A program made the position numbers and the translations under genes. A DNA stretch of 50,015 nt from NCBI GenBank assembly GCA_902769585.1, contig CACXPT010000005.1, positions 1 to 50,015 on the forward strand, written 5' to 3'. This stretch comes from an uncultured bacterium (lineage in GTDB: Bacteria; Verrucomicrobiota; Kiritimatiellia; RFP12; UBA1067). Shown here in pieces: positions 42,177 through 49,450 of the stretch (position 1 is the first letter of the stretch; the number at the start of each line of letters is the position of its first letter). The notes beneath the pieces were generated by a model that was not told the origin of the DNA, did not search any database, and saw only the letters and a program-made list of their open reading frames with translations.

Positions 42177-44030
42177 TCAGAACTCGCTGGAGTCGCAGAC
42201 GAGGTTGTCCATGATGTAGTCCTTGCGCTCGGGCGTGTTCGCGCCCATGTAGAACTTGATCGTCTTGTCGAGCTCCGTGTCGTCGTGGTCGTGGCAGCCG
42301 ACTGGCGTGAGGCGCATGTCCGGCCCGATGAAGTCGGCGAACTCCTCCGGATTCAGCTCGCCGAGGCCCTTGAAGCGCGTGATCTCCGCGCCCCGGCCGC
42401 ACTTGGCGATGGCCTCCTCGCGCTCCTCGTCCGAGAAGCAGTAGTACTGCTCCTTCTTGTTGCGCACGCGGAAGAGCGGGGTCTCGAGGATGAACACGCG
42501 CTTGTCCATCACGAGCTGCTTGTAGAAGCGCATGAAGAACGTGATGAGCAGGTTTCGGATGTGGAGGCCGTCCACATCTGCGTCCGTCGCGAAGATGATC
42601 TTTCCGTAGCGCAGGTGCTCGAGCGTCTCCTCGATGTCGAGCGTCTTGATGAGGTTGAAGAACTCGGCGTTCTTGTAGAGGACGTCCTTCGCGAGGCCGC
42701 ACGTGTTGAGGCACTTGCCGCGCAGGAAGAAGACTGCCTGGTTCTCGGCGTTGCGGCTGCGGTTGAGCGTGCCGCCGGCTGAGACGCCCTCTGTGAGGAA
42801 GATCATCGTGTCCTCGCCCTCTGGACGGCCCGTCTTCTTGTTGATCTTGTCGAGCTTCAGGTGGTTCTTGCAGTCCTTCAGCTGCGGCACGCGCACGCTC
42901 ACGGCCTGCGACCGCTCGCGCGCCTGCTTCTTGATGGTGTTCAGCTGGCTGCGGAGCTTGGAGGTCTCCTCCACCTTGGCGATCAGCTTATCGGCCTCCG
43001 TGGGGTTCTTGTGGAACAGCGCCTCGGCCTGCTTCTTGATCTCGGCCACCAGCTCGCTGCGGATCTCTGGCGAGCCGAGCTTCGTCTTGGCCTGTCCCTC
43101 GAACACCGGATCCTGCAGACGGATCGCCACCGCACCGATGATGCCCTCGCGCACGTCGTCGCCGTCGAACTTCTTCTTGGAATACTCGTTCAGCGCCTTG
43201 GTGAGGCCCTCCTTGAACGCGGAGAGGTGCGTGCCGCCCTCCGTGGTGTGCTGCCCGTTCACGAACGAGTAGTACTCCTCCGAGAAGCGGTTCGTGTGCG
43301 TGAACACGAACTCGAGCGTCTTGGAGCGGTAGTGGAAAGGCTGGTAGATCTTCTCGAACTGCGCCTCGTCCGCGATGAGATCCGCAAGCCCCTCGTCGCT
43401 CACGACCCGCTGGCCGTTGAGATCGAGCGTGAGCCCCGCGTTGAGGTAGGCGTACATCTTGAGGCGGCGCATCACGTGCTCTTCGCGGAAGCGGAACTTC
43501 TTGAAGATCGTCCCGTCCGGCAGGAACTCCACCAGCGTGCCGTTGCGTTCGTTCTGGTCCTTGCACTTGCCGCGCTTCTTGCTCTTCAGCTCGCCCTTCT
43601 CGAACAGCGCCTCGGAGAACTCGCCGTCGCGCACCGAGCGGACGTAGAACCGGTCCGAGAGCGCGTTGACGGCCTTGGTGCCCACGCCGTTCATGCCCAC
43701 CGAGAACTGGAATGACTCCGTGTTGAACTTGCCGCCGGTGTTCAGCTCGCTCACGCAGTCCACGACCTTGCCGAGCGGAATGCCGCGCCCGTAGTCGCGC
43801 ACGCTGCACGCGCCGGAGTTCCAGTCGAGCTTGATCTCAACGCGCCGCCCGTAGCCCATGATGAACTCGTCGATCGCGTTGTCGATGACCTCCTTGAGCA
43901 GCACGTATATGCCGTCGTCGTAGTCGCTGCCGTCGCTCGCCCTGCCTATGTACATCCCGAGGCGCAGGCGGATATGCTCCATCGCGCTCAGGTGCTGGAT
44001 ATTGTCGTCTGTATAGTTTCCGGTTGCCAT
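42177..44030 (-). CDS. parE: DNA topoisomerase IV/gyrase subunit B (ParE type)
   Basis: A 617-aa type IIA topoisomerase ATPase subunit. GHKL ATPase motifs: EVIDNAIDEFIMGYG, VRDYGRGIPLGK, FSVGMNGVGTKAVNALS; transducer domain with QHTTEGGTHLSAF; TOPRIM with FLTEGVSAGG (EGDSAGG in most GyrB; EG(V/I)SA variants occur in Bacteroidota-type ParE), ATDADVDGLHIRNLL, and RFKGLGELNPEEFAD. ParC is not in the window. No Shine-Dalgarno; TATAAT ends 6 nt before ATG 44030, so a leaderless mRNA is likely. The promoter and first 16 codons are duplicated just upstream. Confidence 0.93.
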   Translation of the reverse strand: MATGNYTDDNIQHLSAMEHIRLRLGMYIGRASDGSDYDDGIYVLLKEVIDNAIDEFIMGYGRRVEIKLDWNSGACSVRDYGRGIPLGKVVDCVSELNTGGKFNTESFQFSVGMNGVGTKAVNALSDRFYVRSVRDGEFSEALFEKGELKSKKRGKCKDQNERNGTLVEFLPDGTIFKKFRFREEHVMRRLKMYAYLNAGLTLDLNGQRVVSDEGLADLIADEAQFEKIYQPFHYRSKTLEFVFTHTNRFSEEYYSFVNGQHTTEGGTHLSAFKEGLTKALNEYSKKKFDGDDVREGIIGAVAIRLQDPVFEGQAKTKLGSPEIRSELVAEIKKQAEALFHKNPTEADKLIAKVEETSKLRSQLNTIKKQARERSQAVSVRVPQLKDCKNHLKLDKINKKTGRPEGEDTMIFLTEGVSAGGTLNRSRNAENQAVFFLRGKCLNTCGLAKDVLYKNAEFFNLIKTLDIEETLEHLRYGKIIFATDADVDGLHIRNLLITFFMRFYKQLVMDKRVFILETPLFRVRNKKEQYYCFSDEEREEAIAKCGRGAEITRFKGLGELNPEEFADFIGPDMRLTPVGCHDHDDTELDKTIKFYMGANTPERKDYIMDNLVCDSSEF

Positions 44031-44129
44031 GGGCGTATTATACCATAACGGACGCGGCGCTCAGGTGCTGGATATTGTCGTCTGTATAGTTTCCGGTTGC
44101 CATGGGCGTATTATACCATAACGGACGCG
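43984..44129. repeat. 73-bp perfect tandem duplication at the parE start
   Basis: Copies 43984-44056 and 44057-44129 are identical. Each contains the end of the helicase gene, the extended -10 TGGTATAAT, ATG and the first codons of parE (MATGNYTDDNIQHLSA). The upstream copy (ATG 44103) is out of frame with parE and would encode a 21-aa peptide stopping at 44038, 7 nt before the true start. Confidence 0.95.
44037..44045 (-). promoter_or_regulatory. parE extended -10 (duplicated at 44110-44118)
   Basis: TGGTATAAT on the minus strand, 6 nt before the ATG; the duplication gives a second identical box 73 bp upstream. No -35 is evident at either. Confidence 0.65.
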
Positions 44130-45772
44130 GTTGCGTGATGGTCAAGATAGTAGCGCCGATCGCCCTTCTCCGTGGCGGAGAACTGGTTCCACATCGCGTT
44201 CCCAAGCATGGACGCCACGGGCGGCAGATGCGCGTTCGCCGACTGGAGGGCCGACGCGAACGGAGAATCCCGCATGTAGCGGTTCTTTCCCGCGTCGTAG
44301 CCAAGGCCGAAAAGCACGCCGTCCACATCCGTCCGCCCCGTCTCCGGGACACGTTCCATCTGCATGCGCACGAGCGAACGGAGAATCTCTATCCCGAGGC
44401 GCTGCGGCGAGACCGGCCGCCCGCCGACTGGAGGCACGCAGTTGCGGAGGTTCACCACCACCGCCGGCACCAGGCTGTCCCCGTCGCGCACGAAGTTCGG
44501 CAGGAAACCCGTCTTGGCGCGGTCGATGGACAGCGACTTGCTCAGGTGGATCGCCACAGGCGGCATGTCCCCGCCCCAGCAAGCCAAATAGGCGTCGCGG
44601 CAGAAGCGGTGGATCGCGTCGTAAATGTTGCCGTACTGCTCGTAGTAGTCCCTTTCCGCCTGCTCGGCCCGCGTCAGGCGGTCGAGCTTGCGCCTGAACC
44701 GCTCGCCCGTGGCGCGCACGGCCCGATGCACGGTGCGCGAACGCATGCTCTCCTCCTGCTTCTGGCGGTCGCCCATCCTGCGCAGAGTCTCCTGGAGCGT
44801 CCGCTCGATCTCCTCGGTGCCGTCCGAGAGCGCGAGCCAGTGGCCCTGCTGCCAGCGGTAGGCGTTGAGCGGCGGCGCCACCCGCTCGAAGAGATAACTC
44901 GAGTTCGCGCTCTGCACGATGTTGCACGCCGTCTTTCCCGTCGCCCGACGGAGCCCGCGCCCGCACATCTGGATCGTCGGCAGCCGCGAGGCGTCGCGCG
45001 CGAAGATGCTCATGACGTCTGGCTGGTCGAAGCCCTCCGTCAGCATCGCCACGTTCGCGATCACCTGCACCGCGCCGCTCGCGAACGCCGCCATCTGCAC
45101 GTCCTTGTCGCTCTCCCCGGTCACCACCTCGCAGCCGACTCCGCCCTTCGCGAGCCGCGCCTTGAACGCCACGCACTCGGCGATGGTGGAGAAGTACACC
45201 AGGCTCTTTCCCCAGCGCTCCACGTCCGCGAGGTAGAAGTCCGCCACCTCGTCCACCGTGTAGTTCGGCACGAGGTACGAGCGGAACGGGCTGAGGTACC
45301 CTTCCCTGATCAGGCGGGCGATGGAGCACGTGCGCACGGTCTCCTGGAACGAGAGCTTCATCCGGTCCGTCCTGAGCGGCGTCGCGGAGAGTCCCAGCGT
45401 CCACTTCGCGCGCATCTTCTCGTAGAGGATCACGCAGCTCTGGGTCGCCTCGTGGTGCGCCTCGTCCAGCACCACCAGGTCGACCACCGGCGGCATCCGC
45501 TCGAAGAGGGAGATCGGCCGTATGTCGTCCCGGTAGAGGTCGCGGTTCGCCTCCATCGTCTGCTGCAGGAGCAGGCGGCGCGGCGCCACCCATCCGACCT
45601 TGAGCCGACGGCCGAGCGACTCCTGGAAGCGATGGATCACCTCCAGCGCCATGTACGTCTTCCCCGAGCCGACCGGCGACTCCAGCAGCACGGACTCGCG
45701 CTTCCGGGCCGTAAATGCCTCGAGGCACTCGGCTATGGCCTCCACCTGGTAGTTGCGTCTCTCGTACGCCAT
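44111..45772 (-). CDS. SF2 DEAD/DEAH-box helicase with unknown C-terminal domain
   Basis: A 553-aa superfamily 2 helicase. RecA1: Q-like RRNYQVEAIAECLEAF, Walker A SPVGSGKTYMALEV, DEAH-type box VVLDEAHHEATQ, and SAT in LGLSATPLRTDR. RecA2: SLVYFSTIAECVAFKARL, IANVAMLTEGFDQPDV and motif VI QMCGRGLRRATGK. Residues about 330-553 are not recognised. The fold resembles restriction-type and phage/plasmid helicases. ATG 45772 has GAGGGAGG upstream and lies one base after the DUF932-like stop, so the two are co-translated. Its last codons and TAA stop lie in the duplicated 73-bp unit. Confidence 0.88.
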   Translation of the reverse strand: MAYERRNYQVEAIAECLEAFTARKRESVLLESPVGSGKTYMALEVIHRFQESLGRRLKVGWVAPRRLLLQQTMEANRDLYRDDIRPISLFERMPPVVDLVVLDEAHHEATQSCVILYEKMRAKWTLGLSATPLRTDRMKLSFQETVRTCSIARLIREGYLSPFRSYLVPNYTVDEVADFYLADVERWGKSLVYFSTIAECVAFKARLAKGGVGCEVVTGESDKDVQMAAFASGAVQVIANVAMLTEGFDQPDVMSIFARDASRLPTIQMCGRGLRRATGKTACNIVQSANSSYLFERVAPPLNAYRWQQGHWLALSDGTEEIERTLQETLRRMGDRQKQEESMRSRTVHRAVRATGERFRRKLDRLTRAEQAERDYYEQYGNIYDAIHRFCRDAYLACWGGDMPPVAIHLSKSLSIDRAKTGFLPNFVRDGDSLVPAVVVNLRNCVPPVGGRPVSPQRLGIEILRSLVRMQMERVPETGRTDVDGVLFGLGYDAGKNRYMRDSPFASALQSANAHLPPVASMLGNAMWNQFSATEKGDRRYYLDHHATASVMV

Positions 45773-45773
45773 C

Positions 45774-46865
45774 CTACGCGGCCTCCCTCGAAAAGTCCAC
45801 GCCGCGCAGGTAGAAGTCGCTCGTGCGGCGCGCATTCGGATAGAGGTCCTCCAGGTCAAACCCCTTGGAGAGCACCGTGCCCGCGAAGGTCTGGAGAGTG
45901 GACTCCGGCTTGAGCAGCTCGGAATGGTGCGTGGCCAGCTCGGAGGCGAAGTTGAGAAGGTCTGCCACGCTGCACCCGACCGGCAGGAGAGCGCGCTTCT
46001 TCATGCCGATGTTCGAGAGGTCGGTCACGCCGTAGCGCACGCACGGGTTCTCCGCCAGCTCGTACAGACGCTCGCGCAGGAGCATCTGGTTGCGCGTGTT
46101 GGCCACGGAGCGGCGGATGAGTCCCTCGAGCAGAACCACCTCCCCCACCGATGCCTTTGTTCCAGCCGCCGCGCACATCTTGCTCTGCAGCATCTCGACT
46201 CCGGAGGGATTGCTGAAGGACGTCAGGAGGCGGCGGAAATGCTCGCCGCTGTTGTCCTTTATCTCCATCTTCGTGCGGAAGAGCGATGTCTCCGCCACCG
46301 CCCCGTTCGAGCACACCTGCCGCCAGGTGGCGAGGCTCATGTCCGGCATGCCCACGCCGTCAACCGGCACGCGGCAGCGAACACGGACGTGGTAGGTGCT
46401 GTCGTTCGGCACCTCCCACGGGTCGTCCAGGTCCAGCAGGGCGCTCAAGACGCCGTTCCCGTATTCCACCTCCTGCAGGCGGCGGTCCTCGTGGAGCACG
46501 TTCTCGATGAACCTCACCGGCATCGGCAGACCCTTGTTCTGCGTCAGGCCGAGAGCCTGCCCCTGCGCCGTGTCCACCGTCACCCTGAGCGGCAGATCCG
46601 GCAACTTCTCCGCCGCCCTCGTCATCACCTCGTGCGGCGTGAAGAAGCCGAACACCCCGTAGGGAATGCCCAGCTCGGCCGCGAGAGTCTTGTAGAAGCG
46701 GTCGCTCAGCTTGTACGTCGTCCCGTCCAGCACGAGACCGTTTATCTTCGACGAGTCGCTGTCAAGCGACTTCACCATCTCGTGCGGCGTGATGGGAATC
46801 GGCTCGAAACGTTCGCCGATACGCGTGTTGAGGTCTATCTTCTGGGTTTTCCCTGCTTGTGCCAT
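45774..46865 (-). CDS. DUF932-like phage/plasmid-type protein
   Basis: A 363-aa soluble protein with no signal peptide. Features that recall DUF932 (phage/plasmid-like, TIGR03299) are SDRFYKTLAAELGIPYGVFG, YGNGVLSALLDLDDPWEV, and the Cys-Ser-Asn-Gly block RQVCSNGAVAETSLFRTKME, followed by a helical C-terminal half. The match is partial and I am not certain. ATG 46865 has AAGGAG 11 nt upstream. Operon with the SF2 helicase. DUF932 proteins are found on plasmids and large phages, so the pair may be a mobile-element remnant or a defence-like module. Confidence 0.55.
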   Translation of the reverse strand: MAQAGKTQKIDLNTRIGERFEPIPITPHEMVKSLDSDSSKINGLVLDGTTYKLSDRFYKTLAAELGIPYGVFGFFTPHEVMTRAAEKLPDLPLRVTVDTAQGQALGLTQNKGLPMPVRFIENVLHEDRRLQEVEYGNGVLSALLDLDDPWEVPNDSTYHVRVRCRVPVDGVGMPDMSLATWRQVCSNGAVAETSLFRTKMEIKDNSGEHFRRLLTSFSNPSGVEMLQSKMCAAAGTKASVGEVVLLEGLIRRSVANTRNQMLLRERLYELAENPCVRYGVTDLSNIGMKKRALLPVGCSVADLLNFASELATHHSELLKPESTLQTFAGTVLSKGFDLEDLYPNARRTSDFYLRGVDFSREAA

Positions 46866-47069
46866 TTGTTTCTGTTCTCCTTGTTCCCGCCCCGATGCGG
46901 AGCTAGAGGGCATAAAGCAGAATATGTGCCAAGGCCGTGAGGCTGACGCACGGGCGCATCGCAAGCCAATCAAAACCCGCGCCCCGCCATCTGCCGATTT
47001 TGACGGCAGACGACGGGGCGCTCATTTATTGACGCGTGACGCTCATTTATTGAGCGGACACCCCGTTCG
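46866..47069. other. 204-bp non-coding region with hairpin and direct repeats
   Basis: No gene seen. It contains the terminator of the upstream glycosidase and two direct repeats of CGCTCATTTATTGA (47019-47032 and 47040-47053, 21 bp apart); the second, extended to GAGCG, is also a small palindrome. The repeats lie about 160 nt upstream of the DUF932-like start and could be protein-binding sites. No clear sigma-70 promoter was found for that gene. Confidence 0.5.
46972..47019 (-). terminator. Strong hairpin after the CBM glycosidase gene
   Basis: 16-nt arms (46981-46996 and 47004-47019, outer GCCCCG/CGGGGC, inner TCTGCCG/CGGCAGA, two mismatches) around a 7-nt loop. On the minus strand this is followed by GCGGGTTTTG, a short T run. 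Confidence 0.65.
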
Positions 47070-49010
47070 CTAGCGCATGCGGACCAGGGCCGGCTCGAGC
47101 GGCTTGAGCGCGAGCGACAGCCTTGTTCCGTCCGCCAGCTGCGGCACGGGACCGAACGCCGCCGTGGCCGACGAGAACTTCCCGGAAAGGTCAAGCCTGG
47201 CATCCAGCGGCTTGTCGGACGAGTTGACCGCCAGCACCCACACCTCGCCTTCGTGCCGCCAGGCGCGGACGGAGAGAGGATTCTCCTCCGACGCCGGGCA
47301 CGCCGCACACTTGGCAAACCCGTAAAGCTCGTCAGCCAGCAGCACTGGAACATGCTTCTTTATCTCCTCGCCCACGCGGCAGACCTCGGCCCAGCGCGTG
47401 GCGAACGGAACGCCGTTCGGCTCCTTCCAGAGGTCGAACCATGAGTACATAACGAGGCCGTTCGCGCCGGCTGCGATGCACTGCCAGCACATCGAGCGCA
47501 GCTCCTCCTCGGTGGGCGCGCGACATTTCTTCTTCTCCTCGGGCGTCTTCTTGTATGCGCCCCAGTCGAACGCCTGCGGCACCTGCCATAGCGGCTTGCA
47601 TCCGGCCGTGCCGCGAATGGTCGAGCGCGTCCACTTCGTCGCCATCCCCGCCGGACGGCTCGGGATGGGGTACGGATCCGTGCCGATGACGTCGAAGGAC
47701 GGCAGGTAGTCCTGGATCTGGTCGTACTGGTACAGCACCACCCAGCCAGGATGGTTCGGATCGAGCTGCTCCATCAGGTCGCGGCGCGCGGTGAGGCGCG
47801 GCAGCATCGTGAGCGGCATCTCGTCGTTAAGGTACCACGCAAGCAACGCGGGATGATCCTTGAACTTCGCCACGCGCCCCTTGATGTACGCCACCTCGTC
47901 CGCCTCCGAGTTGATCCCCTTCGGCGCCCAGTGCGTGCCGGAGAAGATGTCCTTCACGCTGTAGATCACCTTGATGCCGTGCTCGTGGCAGAGGTCCATC
48001 AGGTCCTTGGAGCTCGGGGAAGCGTACGGCATGAGGCAGTTGAACGGCCCCTTCGCGTAGATTTCCAGCTTGTTGGTGGAGATGCCGCCCCAGTACATGC
48101 CGAGCGGGAAGAAAGGCTTGCCGTCCACGATCGTGCGCCCCTGCGCGTCGAACACAACCGTGCGCTGTGGCAGCTTCTCCACGCGCGTGAAATCCATATC
48201 CGCCGAACCGAGCTGCCCGCCGTCGGCGCCATACGCCGAGAAGCCCACCTTCTGGCGCCCCATCTTGAGCGAGGATACGGGCACCGTACACGAGAACCGC
48301 GCGTCCGCCGCCGCAAACCGGAGCCGCCCGTCGGCGTCAATATAGCGGAACCAAAGGCGCTCTGGCGCAACCGACTTGTTATTCTCCAGCAGCGCGCGGA
48401 ACGTCACGTCGCCCGACGCCGCGCAGTTGCGGTAGGCCGTGGCGGCGATGCCGCTCACGACTTTCGGCTCGACAGGCGTGACCGACACGTCGTCGAACCA
48501 CGCCTTGCCCGTCATGCCCTTGCGGACGTACGCGCTCACGTGGAAGCTGCGCGCCGCCGCGGGGATGGTCTGCGTCATGCTTTCCACTTTCGTCCAGAAC
48601 TTCGTGCCCTTCACGCCGCCCGCGTAGGCGCCGCCGAGCCATTTCCCGTCTGCCCCGCTCCATTCGATGCAGATGCTCGCGCCGCTCTCGCCGCCCTTCA
48701 GGTCCTCGGTCCGCACCCAGACCGAGAACTTGTAGCGACGCCCTGGCTCAAGCTTGATCTTCTGCCCAGGCACGCCGTAGTACTTGGGATTGTCGTTCTC
48801 GTAGTAGAACGCGCCCGTACCGTTTATGCCCTCGCCCGGGCGGAACGCGTACTTCCCCTGCGCCGACCATCCGGCGACCTTGCCGTCGGCGCTAGCCTCG
48901 TATCCGCCGTTCGTCACGATAGGCTCGTTGCCCGCGCCAAACGCCGCCACTGCCAAGCCAAGCACGCACACAAGCGCACCAAGCGATCCAATATCAGTTC
49001 TCGTTTTCAT
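47070..49010 (-). CDS. Secreted CBM-containing TIM-barrel glycosidase, family unclear
   Basis: A 646-aa exported protein. Signal peptide at about residues 1-26; residues about 30-160 look like a CBM4/9-type carbohydrate-binding module (VTNGGYEASADGKVAGWSAQ, YKFSVWVRTEDLKGGESG, GKAWFDDVSVTPVE); a linker beta domain follows; from about residue 285 a TIM barrel starts (VDGKPFFPLGMYWGGIST). LLAWYLNDEMPLTML carries a likely acid/base Glu, and NGLVMYSWFDLWKEP a late barrel strand. The substrate is not evident. TGGTATAAA ends 8 nt before ATG 49010 without a Shine-Dalgarno, again suggesting a leaderless transcript. Confidence 0.8.
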   Translation of the reverse strand: MKTRTDIGSLGALVCVLGLAVAAFGAGNEPIVTNGGYEASADGKVAGWSAQGKYAFRPGEGINGTGAFYYENDNPKYYGVPGQKIKLEPGRRYKFSVWVRTEDLKGGESGASICIEWSGADGKWLGGAYAGGVKGTKFWTKVESMTQTIPAAARSFHVSAYVRKGMTGKAWFDDVSVTPVEPKVVSGIAATAYRNCAASGDVTFRALLENNKSVAPERLWFRYIDADGRLRFAAADARFSCTVPVSSLKMGRQKVGFSAYGADGGQLGSADMDFTRVEKLPQRTVVFDAQGRTIVDGKPFFPLGMYWGGISTNKLEIYAKGPFNCLMPYASPSSKDLMDLCHEHGIKVIYSVKDIFSGTHWAPKGINSEADEVAYIKGRVAKFKDHPALLAWYLNDEMPLTMLPRLTARRDLMEQLDPNHPGWVVLYQYDQIQDYLPSFDVIGTDPYPIPSRPAGMATKWTRSTIRGTAGCKPLWQVPQAFDWGAYKKTPEEKKKCRAPTEEELRSMCWQCIAAGANGLVMYSWFDLWKEPNGVPFATRWAEVCRVGEEIKKHVPVLLADELYGFAKCAACPASEENPLSVRAWRHEGEVWVLAVNSSDKPLDARLDLSGKFSSATAAFGPVPQLADGTRLSLALKPLEPALVRMR

Positions 49011-49018
49011 GCGGCTAT

Positions 49019-49027
49019 TTTATACCA
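49019..49027 (-). promoter_or_regulatory. Extended -10 of the CBM glycosidase gene
   Basis: TGGTATAAA on the minus strand, 8 nt before the ATG at 49010; no -35 recognised. Confidence 0.5.
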
Positions 49028-49050
49028 TGGACGATCTCTCGCGGCTCATC

Positions 49051-49083
49051 ATGGCAAAAGTTTTGTCACAAAACTTTTGCCAT
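49051..49083. repeat. Perfect 16-bp palindrome
   Basis: ATGGCAAAAGTTTTGT, one central C, then its exact reverse complement. It lies between the frameshifted fragment and the glycosidase promoter. It could terminate the upstream transcript (no T run) or be an operator for the downstream gene. Confidence 0.85.
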
Positions 49084-49092
49084 GGGTAGGAC

Positions 49093-49440
49093 TTATGGTT
49101 TGTCGGCGGCTTGTGCCGTGCGCACGAGGGCTTTCAGCATGTTGCGGCCAAGTTCGCGCGCCGCCGGAAACGAATAGACGCCGCCGCAGAGCGAATATCC
49201 GAATTCGCAGCACGTGGCGAGATAGCAGTTGGGGAGCGTCCGCACCCACGGGTCGGACGACATGAATCCAGCCGCCCACTGCTTCTCCATCTGGACGGCG
49301 TAACCCTTGCCCGCGAAGATGTCATACTTGCCGTCATAGACGAGGGCTCCGCCCTTCTGGGTCTCTTTCCAGTTCCGGCGGAATGCGTTCCAGTGCGCGG
49401 CGAGGCGCGCTTCTCATCTTGTCCATTCCCTCAGCAAAAT
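49093..49440 (-). pseudogene. Frameshifted C-terminal fragment, unknown family
   Basis: One minus-strand frame reads EARLAAHWNAFRRNWKETQK and on through MEKQWAAGFMSSDPW and a Cys-rich segment (PNCYLATCCEFGYSLCGG) to the stop at 49093. It begins directly after a TGA with no start codon for about 40 residues. Upstream, FAEGMDKMR is in another frame, so a 1-nt indel near 49410 would join them into one natural sequence. It is preceded by the DUF5696-like stop at 49451. Family not recognised. It is either a decayed gene, a sequencing error, or a short gene starting at ATG 49290. Confidence 0.55.
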
Positions 49441-49450
49441 AAGTTTAGCC

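Noticed and set aside
44142..45728. Second minus-strand ORF (528 codons) inside the helicase gene
   Set aside because: Frame shadow; all helicase motifs are in the 44111-45772 frame.
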